This document shows positions 32,748 through 44,622 of a stretch of DNA of 64,000 bases, piece after piece (within the stretch, counting starts at the first letter, position 1; every line of letters starts with the position of its first letter). The position numbers and the translations under genes were made by a program. Below the pieces are notes generated by a model that did no database searches, was not told where the DNA came from, and was given only the letters and a program-made list of their open reading frames with translations. Source of the stretch: Cyclospora cayetanensis (Eukaryota > Apicomplexa > Conoidasida > Eucoccidiorida > Eimeriidae); NCBI RefSeq assembly GCF_002999335.1, contig NW_020312646.1:62001-126000 (forward strand). Reading direction: 5' to 3'.

Positions 32748-35700
32748 GCAAGCTGCTTCCAAGGACCTCTAGATAATCAAGAAGACATACTTCCGCTGCT
32801 CAATGGGGTCCGTGCTCTACGGCAGCTTCTTTCTGCTGCGGGAGAAATACCCATTGCTGCATGTCTCGAGGCTGGCGCGCTGCCCTTACTCGTGGGCTGC
32901 CTAGCACATGACAGCAAGGCCCTTATGGTGAGCTCCTCTAAGGCTTTTTGCTGCTTCTCTTGTGCTTCCTGTGTGTGTATGTCTGTGTACATACGTGTAT
33001 ACGTGTATGTAGGTGTGTCTGTCAGTGTGTATACGTATGTCTGTATGTCTGTGTGTATGCGTGTATACGTGTATGTAGGTGTGTCTGTCAGTGTGTATAC
33101 GTATGTCTGTATGTCTGTGTGTATGCGTGTATAAGTGTATGTAGGTGTGTCTGTCAGTGTGTATACGTATGTCTGTATGTCTGTGTATATGCGTGTATAC
33201 GTGTATGTAGGTGTGTCTGTCAGTGTGTATACGTATGTCTGTATGTCTGTGTATATGCGTGTATACGTGTATGTAGGTGTGTCTGTCAGTGTGTATACGT
33301 ATGTCTGTATGTCTGTATGTCTGTGTGTATGCGTGTATACGTGTATGTAGGTGTGTCTGTCAGTGTGTATACGTATGTCTGTATGTCTGTGTGTATGCGT
33401 GTATACGTGCATGTGTTTCTGCTGCTATTAGCGCTTGTTCCAGCGCCTTCCAATTGCCGCTGCTGTTGCTGCTTCTTTCGTTTTCCTCTGCCTGACTGCC
33501 GCAGCTAGAAGCCGCCTGGTGCCTCACAAATCTTGGGAGTGGGAGCAGCGCGGACGCCGCTGCAGTCGTAAGCTGCGGAGCTTTAGCCTTCATTTTTTGC
33601 GGTCTCTTTGCATTCACTCCCGCGTCTCTGCCCCTCTACTGCAAGCCTGTGCTGCTGCTTGCTGAAGGCAGTCCGCAGACGGGAAGCTGCGAAAGCCTCA
33701 GGGAAGGAGGCGCTGGTGCTCCGACAGAAGAAGAAGCCTTCGAGCAGCTCCTGTGGGTTCTAGGCAACCTTACAGGAGACAGTCCTCTGTATAGAGACAT
33801 TGTTCTCTCGCATGAGCTGTTGCAGAAGCATTTCCACGCCCTCCTCCTGCATGGCCAGCCCTTGCAGCAAGGCATGCAGGAACGCCTATTTCATGCGCAG
33901 CAGCATGCCATCACACCGCCTCTGCAGCAGCTTCTCCTGCAGCGCATGCACCGCCTCGCAGCGGCAGCGACACCCCTCCCAACCCAACAACAGCAGCAGC
34001 TGCCTTCGCTGCATCAACAGCTGCTGCTGCTGCTGCAGCATGCAAGACGGCCGCAGACGTGGCGCACCGCAGTGTGGCTTATTTCGAATCTCTGCAGAGG
34101 AAATCCTAGGCCTGAGGTAGCCGACTGACTGCTCTTTCTCAACATCGCGCCTCCTGCTTTCCATCAAAATTCCCCTAAATCCCCTGAAACGCTTAGACAC
34201 ACTTCCTGCCGAGACTTGCAAACACACACATGCACGGCTAGGAAGGGGCACACGCCTCCCCAGCAACAAATGTAGCATGAAGAATACGCCTTTTCACATT
34301 TCCCCAACAACAACAATTCGACATCTACCCATGTGTACGTGTTCGTCTATGTGTTCATGAATAAATATGTGTTTATGGATGTCTATATGTTCATGTATGT
34401 CTATGTGTTCATGAATAAATATGTGTTTATGTATGTCTATGTGTTCATGAATGAATATGTGTTTATGGATGTCTATGTGTTCATACATAAGCACATATTC
34501 ATACATAAACACATATTCATTCATGAATATGTGTTTATGTATGAATATGTGCTTATGTATGAATATGTTTCTATGGATGTATATGTTTTTATGGATGTAT
34601 ATGAGTTAATGTATGCACATGTATGTATACATATATATAATGTATATGTATATGCATATATATATATATATGTATATGTATATATGGGGTTGAATTGGCT
34701 TTTTCGCAGGCCAAGTTGCTCTTGCCGCTGCTGCCCCTGCTACGGCATGCCCTACAGCAAGCGTCATTGCATCAGATGCCGCATCGGGAGGCGGATTGGA
34801 CGTTGCAGCAGGAGACTCTCGCTGACGCGTTCTGGGCTGTCGATGGCCTCGTGACAAGCCCTAATGGAGTGTCGCTGCTGCTGGAGTCGCCTCCCCTGCT
34901 GCAGCACGTGATCCATGCACTGGCTCACAGCAGCGAGAGCTGCTGTTGCGCAGCCGAGTGCTGGGGAGGCGCAGAGGCTGTGGCTTTGATCCAAGCAGCG
35001 GGAGATGGAAGTGGCTGCGCAGGAACGCTGGCAGGAGGCAGCGAAGCAACGACTGCCCGTGTATCGGAGGTGGATCTCAGCACAGGGCTTAGGAATGCCT
35101 GCTGCCGCGTTTGCAGCTTGAAAAAGCAGCATGTGCAGCAGCAGCGAGCTCAGGAGAGGCAGCGCTCGCTGCTGCCTCTGCATCCTGCGCTGCGGGTTGT
35201 GGGACAAGTTGCTGCTGGGAGTACGCGGCAGACGCAGCAGCTGCTTGCCTGTTGCTGCTGTTTGCGGTGCTTAGAAGCCTCGCATGCACCGTCCGTCGCT
35301 GCAGAAGACCCCTGCAGCAACGCCGATAGCCTCAGCCTCTCGAAGAGACGCTTCCTCCCGCGAGCCTCAGATAGGCCTTGCTGCGCGCGAGGCATCCCCG
35401 TAGTGTTGCGCTGCCTCCGCACGCTGCTGCTGCAGACGGACCGCCCCTCCCTCTGCAGAGAGGCGTGTTGGGCTTTAAGTAATCTCGCTGTTGGCAGCAG
35501 CCAGCAGTTGCAGCTCTTGCTGCAGTCCAACATCTTGCGGCATGCGCTGCTCATGCTGCAGGAGCAGCCTCACGTGGGACCAGAGCTGCGCAAAGAGGCG
35601 TTGTGGCTTGTTTCCAATGCGTGCGCTACCGCAGAAAGCCTCCAGCAGATTCTCCCGCTGCTGCAGCATGGCGCACTGCAACAGCTGTGGGCCTTGCTGG

Positions 35701-36098
35701 AAATCGCAGCTGCTACAGCGGACGGAAGGGCTGCAGAAGCAGCGCTCAGTGCCCTTGGCAATATCGTGCAGCTGGTAGAAGTTGCGCAACAACAGCAGCA
35801 AAAGCTGCAGCAGCAAGAGCAGCTGCAACAACAACCCCTAGTTTCCTGTGGCTGCTGCAACGCACCCGCAGCACTGAGACAGTGTTGTTGCTGCTGCCAT
35901 GAGCCGCTACGCCTTTTCTGTTCCCTCATGCCCGGAGAGGAGGCGCTGCTGCTGCTGCAACAAGTCTACGAACAACATCTCACTGCCACAGCAGACCGGA
36001 AGAGCGACGAGCTTGCATGCAAACTGCTGCAGCTGCGGGACTCCACGCATCACGCTGTACCCTTTGGCTCCAAAAATCACCACCTTTTTGTCAACTAA
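32385..36098 (+). CDS. Armadillo-repeat protein, importin-alpha-like
   Basis: Importin-alpha binds nuclear localisation signals through tandem ARM repeats and ferries cargo through nuclear pores with importin-beta. Exons: 32385-32927, about 33646-34116, and 34710-36098; the donors at 32927 and 34116 and the acceptor at 34709 keep phase 0. Landmarks are LLNGVRALRQLLSA then LEAGALPLLVGCL (first ARM), LLWVLGNLTGDSPLYRD, TWRTAVWLISNLCRGNP (family TWxLSNLCRGKxPP), ALRVVGQVAAGS, CREACWALSNLAVGSSQQ, LRKEALWLVSNACA and AALSALGNIVQLVE. Typical importin-alpha is about 530 residues; this product is about 800, swollen by poly-Gln (near 32698-32748), Cys/Ala/Gln-rich loops and long inter-repeat inserts. 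No basic importin-beta-binding domain is visible at the N-terminus. The start (ATG 32385) and the exon 2 acceptor (33645 or 33678) are uncertain. It could instead be a divergent ARM protein outside the importin family. Confidence 0.75.
32965..33418. repeat. 66-bp minisatellite in importin-alpha-like intron 1
   Basis: Six copies of a 66-base GT-rich unit. The internal GTCAG motif recurs at 33021, 33087, 33153, 33219 and 33285, then at 33359 (one unit is 8 bases longer). It fills most of the 32928-33645 intron. The unit length is a multiple of three. Confidence 0.93.
34330..34625. repeat. ATGTGTTTATGGATGTCTATGTGTTCATG repeat array
   Basis: Tandem and partly inverted copies of a degenerate ~30-base AT-rich unit in the 34117-34709 intron, including the 41-bp inverted repeat at 34480-34563. 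Confidence 0.85.
34480..34563. repeat. Perfect 41-bp inverted repeat with 2-base spacer
   Basis: Arm 34480-34520 is the exact reverse complement of 34523-34563, separated only by TC. Sited in intron 2 of the importin-alpha-like gene; the transcript could form a 41-bp AU-rich hairpin. Confidence 0.93.
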
Positions 36099-39000
36099 CT
36101 GCAGCAGCTGCGTCTGCTGGTGCGCACTGCCTTATTACGGCAGCAGACTCTCAACAACCGACATGCCGTACTCAACACTTCTGCCCAATTGGCAGTCATC
36201 TTATATGTACGCCTTGCGTCGGTGTTGCCCAATGACGGGGGGCTGCTCCGTGTTGCAAGCAACGAAGGCCAGCTGTTGTTTGTGCGGCATACCTTGCGTG
36301 CGTTCCCTGGCGAGATTTCGCAATCCCGAAGTAGCGTCCACTGAAACACCCCATGGTCGGTGGCATGCCTCTCACTAAAAAAGAAAGTGATGAGGCTTTG
36401 GTATGCGGGTCTAGCGAAGGCGCAGCCTAATAGGGGCAGCGCAGCCTCACGGCGGCACAGAGGCATCACACAACGCCCAGACTTTTATGAATTGAGGCGA
36501 TACACCTAGAGGCGCCCCTCTGCTATCGGAGTCCGCAACAAACGTTTGGTTAAAATGAGCAAAGTCATATTTCAGCTTTTTGCAGAAAATATCTTGGCGT
36601 CATCCTAACTAGGCAGACACTGACTTGCGCGCAATTGCGCACAGCGTGCGTTCAAAGCGGAGTAGTTTCATGAACCGCCGCTGGAGTATCAGAACGCCCT
36701 AGCTGATTTGGTGGTGCCGAATGGCATAGATATTCTGCATGTAGGAAACAGCAGCTAACGAGATACAAATGACGCTTACTGGGTGAACTGCCCAGGTGCC
36801 AGCTCTCCCATTGCTAGAAGAAACCAACGCATCGCTCAAGTAGTTGACGTTTGTAGCGATGCGCTAGAAAGAAAAGCGCGCTTTGCAGTCACGCGTCATG
36901 TAGTATTGCTGATCTTGATGAAGAAGTTTCCTTCTAACTTGTTCTCATAAATTAAATACAGTCGCTTGCCCAAGCATCTACCACTTTAAACTACTTTGGT
37001 AATCTTTTGAAGTGCCCTCTACGATGCACGCACAAGCAGTTGCCCGTATTATTTGTAACGATGCTGTGATCCCAAGCGAATTTCTTTTGTTTTGCACTCT
37101 CGTCCGGTTTCATCACTCAACGCCTCGCTGCGCCACGCTGTAGGTAACAGGCCCTGCTCTTGGAGGGACAAAAAGAATATTTTGCCGCACCGAGCCGAAT
37201 TTTGAGAGCATAGCGTACTTTTCACTGGAAAAAGTGCAAAAGTGGTGCTAAAAGGAAACGGCACCAATTACAGGCTTGCATTCAAACCGTGATTTTGCCT
37301 GAAGACGGAACTTGGCAGCCAAGAACCAGAAAAAATGCACAAGAACTAACGTTAGTAGCGCTTGATTCCCTGTGATGAAAGCGAAAAGAAAGCTTGAAAC
37401 TCTTCCTCCTAGTAGGCGGCTTGCGAATTTCTTTAACCCCAAGCTGTTTCTGCTTAAGCCACCTACAGATGAGCATACAGCAGTTAAATTCAGAATTTCG
37501 TATATATCAAAGCCGAATCCGTACTTCCAAAAGTTACAGGACACTGCAAGCACGCCATTGCAACCAGCAGACGCACTCCTTGTGCTCAAAGAAACGTTGG
37601 TGGGGCGATATCGCTGGCTCAATGCGACCTTAATCCATCTGGTGATGAGCGCATGAGTCCAAAGCACTGGTATGCATCTGAATAGCGTCTCCACTCTCCT
37701 TAGTTGTGTGTTTTTGCCCTTTTTGAAGCAGGGTTCTTGAATGCCCGGGACAGCTTTCATGTGAATGGCCTGACCAGCATCCAAATGTACAGAAAATTTA
37801 GAGAGTTTACAGCGAGCCTCTGTTCTTCACCAGCAGCAGCACAAATTGAATCTTCCACCATGCCTCTTCTATGACTAAGTGCAGGCACGCCTGCAACCCT
37901 TTTCTGTAGGGTAGGTCCTGAGCACTGGGAGATGAATATACACCACCGGTAGGCGCAAACTGCATTAGGGGTGCATCCTTCGCTCCCTGTGGCCTCTTTC
38001 CGTTTTAGAAAGCTGCTCGGGCAGCCGTTGAGAGAGGACTATGTGCCCTCCTCGAGCTGTCGGTGGCCCTGTGGCTAATTCACAGAATACCTAAGCAATT
38101 GGTGTTGTTGCATTGCCCTGGTCGGATCTCCAGCACCTCAGCAGGGATACAGGAACTTCTTATATCTCCAGAGCCCTGGCAGCCTTTGCCGTTTGCGGTA
38201 CGTCCCCTCAGTATACACAAAAGACAAACATAATGGCAAGACAGTGGAGGGTAACGCGAGCAAATATCAATGCATACTCACCGGCAGATGGTTACTGACT
38301 GGAAAAGCATAAATAGCGCTGGACAAACATGAAGCACAGGACCTCCCCTAGGTGCAGGAATTACATATGAGATGGCTTATGGCCGCCTTTTGTGTTTTGA
38401 GCTGCTACCGTCCGAGCCATGCACGAGAAAACATAAAAATTCCAAGGGCTTGAGTTGTTTTGTTTATTGCCCATATTTCTACTTTGACTAATAATTACAG
38501 CTTGGATAATAGTCATATCTCCCGTAGTGGCACTGGCACAAATAACAAGCCTGGTCCTGAGAATGCAACGTAAAGAAAAGGGCATTTGCCGATAGGCCAC
38601 TCTGTATACGCCCGAATTCTGCCTCTCGGCAACGCCTTTTTTGCACCGTGCAATTGTGTGGAGTTTCATGGGGAGGGCTCGGTTAAGGGCTGACAAGTAA
38701 AAGGAACCACCATTTTGAAGGAAGGTACAGCACTTGTTGATAGCCTGCTCTAGATATTGAAACCAGACTAGGCCGCCTGCAACACAGGTTGCCATTGCTT
38801 TTTCTGTGTTTTATGTTCTTCCTTCGAGGAATCACAAGCCCTCCAAAATCTTACGTCTTATTTGAACTCCACGGTGCTTATTTCGGCAACCAAAAACCTT
38901 GTTTATCGAAATCCTCGGTGGTGTGACATAAAAACGGATTTTTCATATTGGTGTCCAGAAGAAAAGTTTTCTTGATATGGAAAAAGCTAAGTTCAGCCAC

Positions 39001-40032
39001 TAGTCTGCAAATACTGATGACTAAATACCGCATTGGAAAAGCTCTTTCTTCACGGCCTCCCACAAGGTAGCTGCTAGGACACGGTTGATAGCGCCCCATT
39101 GCACCCCAGTGACCATGAGCTGAACGATGAATCGTGTGATGGGTTCCACAGTTGGTGTTGAACGGATGGAGTTCCAGACACCTGCACCGACGTGAGGTAT
39201 AGGTATCGTCTCAGGGACAAAGAAAGTTGAATTAATTAGCAGCTAGCAGCAGTGCAACTAGCAGCACCAAGAGAGGCAGCATCACCCCCTCGCCTCCCTC
39301 ACCGACTTGGACATGGGTATTCATGAAGCCTCGGTATTGTATATGCATGGTTGTCTCTTTTTAGACTGATTTTGTGCTCGACTTTGATGAACACTCCGAG
39401 AAAACACTATGCGATCAAAGAGTGCAGCTTTGCAGGTTCATTGGAAAGCGGGCAGAAGGATCTGTAAGGCAATTGCCAGTGTGTCTACATTTCATCTCAC
39501 GAGGCCCTTTTGTAGGCCCAAAGCAAAGCGGGACAAAAAGACGCACAAGAATTAACAAGTACCCAAGGATACAGTGAAGTAGTTCGCAGTCAGTGAGGTC
39601 ATTGCTAGAGGGAGGAGAAATGTCGCAGACTCCAGCTTAGCGAGAGACGAATTTTCATTACTTGGTGCCACACAAGGTCAAACAAGACACTGAAAAGACA
39701 AGTACCTAAAAATAGGGATACTCCCGATGAGCTGTGTGCTACAGATAACGCAAGCCCAGGAAGGAGGCATTCGTCCTAGCCGTATGCTGCCTTCGCCCAA
39801 AGCTAAATACGAGTAGTAATCCACTAGTCAGCTGTTGTTGCACGGGTTTCGCCTTAAACTAGCTACTGAAGTGCCTAGGGCGACGGTGGGGCCCAGGGGC
39901 CTCTCGATGCTCCCCGGGGTCCCTCGTGTAAGGGTGCATCACCAGTCCGTTCTGTCTCTCTCTCTCTCTATCTGCGCCATGCGTCTAGTCTAGTTCGTAT
40001 TGTGGCTCAACAAATTATCTTTTTTTCTCCAG
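36099..40032. other. Repeat-poor segment without supported gene
   Basis: No conserved family recognised in 3.9 kb. The longest frames are 37248-37784 (-, 178 codons, no clear ATG context), 38361-38795 (-, 144 codons from an ATG) and 37372-37656 (+, basic, 94 codons). None shows domain motifs; any could be an exon of an unknown lineage-specific gene. Confidence 0.4.
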
Positions 40033-40508
40033 TGAGCCTCGTGCGACGGTTGTTCAGCTTGAGGGCGCATAGATGCCCCATGGGGGGGACTCCCGAAGCG
40101 CCCCAGGGTTCAGGAGCCGCCCGTACAGAAGGGCACAGTATGGCTTTTCACATGGAACTGCAAGGGCTTCCAGCTGTTGCCGCTGCCACCTTCTTGGAGG
40201 GTGAGTGGAGCCACATAGTTCTTGAGGGCACAATCCCGGTTTCAGCACCAGAGCAGCCTACGCAAGATGGGCTGAAAGTGCCCACTGCTGGAGACCCACG
40301 AGGGAAGCAAGGAGGCACAGGAGTCGCTGATGACTCGTTTGCGTCGGAAGAGAGAGATCTGAAAGACGCTTATATCATTAGCCGCAGCTTGACGGCTGCG
40401 GAAAAAGCTTCGGTTTCCTTCCTCGCTGCTACGGCAAAAGCGTCAGCAGCAGGAAACGAAGAGGCAGACACCGTGGGGAATGACCAGTTGGGACTGGATG
40501 ACGACTAG
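40033..40508 (+). CDS. Terminal exon of unknown protein
   Basis: A clean pyrimidine-rich acceptor (TTTTTTTCTCCAG, ending 40032) opens a frame that runs to TAG at 40506-40508. An internal ATG at 40080 (MGGTPEAPQGSG) is the alternative single-exon start. The product is acidic and probably largely disordered, with SFASEERDLKDAYIISRSL and AEKASVSFLAATAKASAA, which could form a helix, ending LGLDDD. I do not recognise the family and could not identify upstream exons; the interval 39.2-40.0 kb holds only short frames. Confidence 0.45.
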
Positions 40509-40907
40509 CATGAATTGCGGAATGTGACAAAGTGGAGTGGGACAAAAGATCCAAACGAGCGATATGCGCACGGAACGTGGGCGTGTGGAGCTGCTAGAAT
40601 GCCAAAACTGGGCCTATAGGCTTGCCGCTCAGCATAGGAAGCAGAGGCGGAAAGCAGTGAATCAGGGACGCTGTTCAGTAACTGTGTTCAGTCAGATGAA
40701 TGATACGCGATAAAAAGGCAGGTCCCTCCCCAGCCGGGCGCCTGAGACATGCTCCCGTTTCATTATCCGCATGTCTGTCCAGCTCAACTGGTCTCTTGTG
40801 CGAGGGCATACCTGTGCTTTCTAGCCACGTGAGTCCTGCAGGTGTTCCATGCAATCATGTGGTTCAATGCCAGTGTGTGGTGTCGCATGGCTGTTGTAGA
40901 GCCCTAC

Positions 40908-42642
40908 CGTAACGGTCCATGCGTGACGCCAGCTCCTCCGCGCTAAGGGAGCAGAAACTGTTTTTGGTGAGGAATGCGGCTAATTCTTTTCTCCTGGCAT
41001 TAACTGCGTTCATGTGGCTAACGAGCGCCCTCGCCTGTCGCCCCCGAGCCTTTAGCAGGGGTGCCACCCCGGCTGCTTCGCAGTCTTCAGTGGTTGCAAT
41101 TTCCTGCCATTTGTCAAGGCATTTGCACTTGAGCAGTTTTCTCCATGTAGGGTATGTAGAAAGGACGTACTAAGAATGCTTGTGGCCCATGTTTTCCTGC
41201 CAAGACGTCTAGCTGCATCCGCGGCTGATTGGGATTTGAACTGTCCCAAAGAATCGCAAAGAATGCTTTCATGACGGCCGTCGAGAGTCCTGAAGTGAAG
41301 CAGCGGAAGGAACTCCATCTTTAGTGGTACGAAAATATGCCCTGCGCTGCAGTAGTCATTCGGAGGCCGATGTAGCTCGATTCTGTGGTAAACCGCTAGG
41401 GAAAGCGAATTACCTGATAATATATTGTACCTCTCTCGGCGTGGTACCTAAAAATGAATGTATACATCCATTAGCATCTTCTTTGGATTTACGGGGCTTC
41501 CTAGCACTAAAGAAATATGCAGCTATCCCTTGGTGCGGCCAAAACAAGCTCGCTTTCTTTGGGGGGCAGGTCATACCATCCGGGGTTCTTCATCATGCTT
41601 CTGAAATGAACATCTCCCACCTTTATGTGCAGCACGATTGGATGAGCGGCTAATGTATTCGTAAGTAAGGCAAAAAAACGCACGTTTCTAGGCTGCTCCA
41701 GCGCTTTCGTGATTTCAGCTTGCGTCGGTGGATCGGGGGAGAACATATCCAGGCCTTCCTATGAGACGTGTGGTGAGATCCGACGCCTTTGGTGTGCCAC
41801 AACTAGCATCCCTACCACGCCCAAGTACGACTCCATGTGCTCCAGGGCTTCGTCATCTGTGCAGTGGTAAAATTTCCGGGTTCCGGGAACAGATGCCACG
41901 TAAGCATTCAGAATCTGCAGAATGATTGCGTCGTTAGGGGCCGTGCCACACGCCGTAAGCGCGAGCGCGAACTCGCCCAGGTCCCCTCCTGATAGCAAAT
42001 AACAACCGCACAATTAGATTAGAAGCATATAGAAGAAGAAAGAGAGGGGAGGCGCTGAATCGCGCGAAATTGAATTGCGAAACCCCATACGCCTCAGGCG
42101 CTGTGGTGGTCTACTGCACTCACCAGGGGTATACAAAGAAGGCGCTGTGACCCGGTCATCAAGGCACGCGAAATGTGACTCAGAAACGTTGGCAAAGGTT
42201 GCATCTGATGGCTGGCCCCAAATGGAGCGCACTTCGGACGCGGAGAGCCCTCCTGCTGCAGATTTGTCTTGATGAATCTTGACATTACTTGGATTGCTGT
42301 TGTACACCGTTTTGATCACGTAAAAGGTTTCTTTTGCGGGGCTAGAAATATTAGGGATGGTTACCACAGTGGTACAACTTCCGTGAGCTTCTGATCGCCT
42401 TCGGTCAGGCCTGCATTGACCAGTGGGAATCACACACTTGTTACATTAAGAGTTCATGAAGGTGCAGCTGTACCTTGGTTGCAATTGCATATAGCCCTGT
42501 ATGTCTTTCCGTTAATCTTAAGTGTTCCTTGGATAAAGGGATCGCCTCGCTGCATTCCGCCACCATCTTCAGGTTGGCAAACACAAAGGCAGATCCACGC
42601 GAAAAAAGTACAGAGAAAACAGCTCCATGGCCATTTCATCAT
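40908..42642 (-). CDS. Secreted protein, candidate SAG-family (TA4-like) surface antigen
   Basis: Six exons join in perfect phase: 42474-42642, 42124-42390, 41816-41988, 41577-41758, 41171-41289 and 40908-41072; the last ends in phase 1, so at least one 3' exon is missing. The ATG at 42642 starts MMKWPWSCFLCTFFAW, a strong signal peptide. The mature part has scattered Cys, then FYHCTDDEALEHMESYLG, PDPPTQAEITKALEQ and RFFALLTNTLAAHP, whose order (C..AL, PP, R.V.F.AL, P) resembles the Eimeria SAG/TA4 layout. SAGs are GPI-anchored sporozoite and merozoite surface proteins thought to mediate attachment. A GPI signal is not seen because the 3' end is unresolved. The phase-consistent gene model is more certain than the family call. 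It lies in a repeat-poor segment, free of the homopolymer tracts seen in its neighbours. Confidence 0.55.
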
Positions 42643-44622
42643 TGCTGCATCGAAATAAGCTTCAGCGTATGCCAAAATATAGCTGAACAGGCGCTTTAGA
42701 AGCGAATTTTTGCCACTACGCAGTGCGTACCCAGCGGGATGCTTGTACACCAGAAGCGCTCTAGACCCACCGCATGAGTCTTCATGAAGGATATTGTTAT
42801 TCCGAGTCTCACAAAATCATCAAACCTCTCAATCAGTTTCTAAACGCGTAAGTTCTCTCACTAGTGTAACTGCTCTGCATTTCGAAGGCTGTAGCTCGTA
42901 TACTACTTGCACTCTACAGGAAATAGCGCGTTCTGCTGGTACTCAGTCTTCTCTCCATGATTCAAACAAGAGTCGTTGGCATGACCAGGAAGGTTTCTAC
43001 AAGGTATGCCCCACGGCCTGGGAATTTACCTCCATGTTCCTGTACAAGCAAGATGGGAAACGTTTAACTTGCTCTCCATCCGCAACGGACGGTGGCCCTA
43101 GAATTCGTTTTGTGGATCCTTGAGTTCTCTCCATTGAGGAATGTCTGGCCTTCTTCTCCAGCGTCATTCAATTGCTGTGTGAAAGCAGCATGCGTGATAC
43201 AATGTCTTCCTTGGACCATGCGGCAAAGCAGTGCTCCGCAGCACAAGCTAATTTGGCGAAGAGCGAACCCACGAACCACTAAAGGACTACCCTGCTTGCC
43301 TTTAAAAGGCTCCTTGACAATTCCAACTCACATGGCGGGCCTCGTGCCAGCGACGCACCTACTCTGGCCTCCTAGCAGCTTGCATATCACCGCAGTGGCC
43401 AGCACACTGCACTTGCCACTGTCATTCCTTTATCGTCTAGTGCGTACACTGCAAGACTCCTCTTTTCTGCATGTGTTGCGTACGGCTAGGTGTAGTTTGC
43501 GATTAAAACCCGTTGCAATTGTGCTGTTTACGCTTTACCGGGGCTTCACCGGAGCGTCAGTCAAAGTGCTGTTTGTTTGTCAGAGTGGGGATACCCTACA
43601 GCTACTCAGGCCTCTCACTCATAGATGCGTTTGAAGCCTGAAGAGGACTGCTGCTGCAGGTGCACTGCAGTTGGATGTGATTTGGGCAAATAAAGGCACG
43701 ACATTTGACGTCACCTGAGAGTCAACGGACTGTTTGCGGCCCGAACGGCGCTCCAACGGTGAGACGTCCAGGACGCTAAGAAAATGACACAAAAACCCTA
43801 CACAAATAGAGTACGGGGCCAGAGGCAATCCCAGCAGGCTAGGGTGCAGCCCCTTGCAGAGATTGGTAACACAGCTGCATGGCCACATAATACCTGACGA
43901 CAGCCGAAAAGAACCAAGCAATACGGCTCCTTCATCGTTAGGATACGTCATGCGCTAACTGGCTTAGAGAGCCAGCTACGGTTCACACACACAGCAACGT
44001 CCCCACAATGCGAGGCACTTGGCGATAAAAACACAAGTCACTCAAAAACAACTATATTCAACAAACAACGCGAACACATAAAAAAATCCTGCTGCAGTCT
44101 CAGAGTTAAGCCAGGTCGTGCCGGTCGATTCCACATAGAGTATGCGAGCTCTTTCGATGAGGGAATAACAAGATGGTTACTAATACGAGACACATAGATA
44201 GGCACTATACTACAGGCCCCCACAAGATGCAGAAGCACAACTGTAACATAAACAACGGGCCCCGTGGAGGCAAACAACAATACCAAAAAGCTAAATAATG
44301 GGTATACTTAACTTCACTTGCGCCAACCAAGAAGGTGACCGTCATCAGCCCGCACAAACAAACTGGCGGGCTCTCGCCAAGACAACCACCAAGCGACGTC
44401 TGAATACCTCCCCCCGTGGCGGCACGAATTCCCCTGCCGGCTCCTTTCTGCTCTTCTCTCTGCCCACCTTGCTGTTTCGCTTGGCCCTCTCTAAGCCCTC
44501 TGTGCAGTGTTTCTGGCCTCCAATGATACAGCACGACGAGGTGCACGTGGCGAGTCAGTCTCGGATAACATTGCCGCCCAAACAGCCCGGAAGGCATGTC
44601 CTCTTGTGTATTTTGGGGGCGC
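42643..44622. other. Region between SAG-like and cyclin genes, no supported gene
   Basis: A plus-strand frame (42794-43123) contains GFYKVCPTAWEFTSMFLY and could be an exon of an unknown gene. The interval just left of 44623 may hold 3' exons or the 3' UTR of the cyclin gene. Nothing else recognised. Confidence 0.35.

Noticed and set aside
32777..33412. Minus-strand 211-codon frame, regular Thr/Tyr/His repeats resembling a surface repeat protein
   Set aside because: It is the antisense of the 66-bp minisatellite, whose length is divisible by three and so stays open in several frames.
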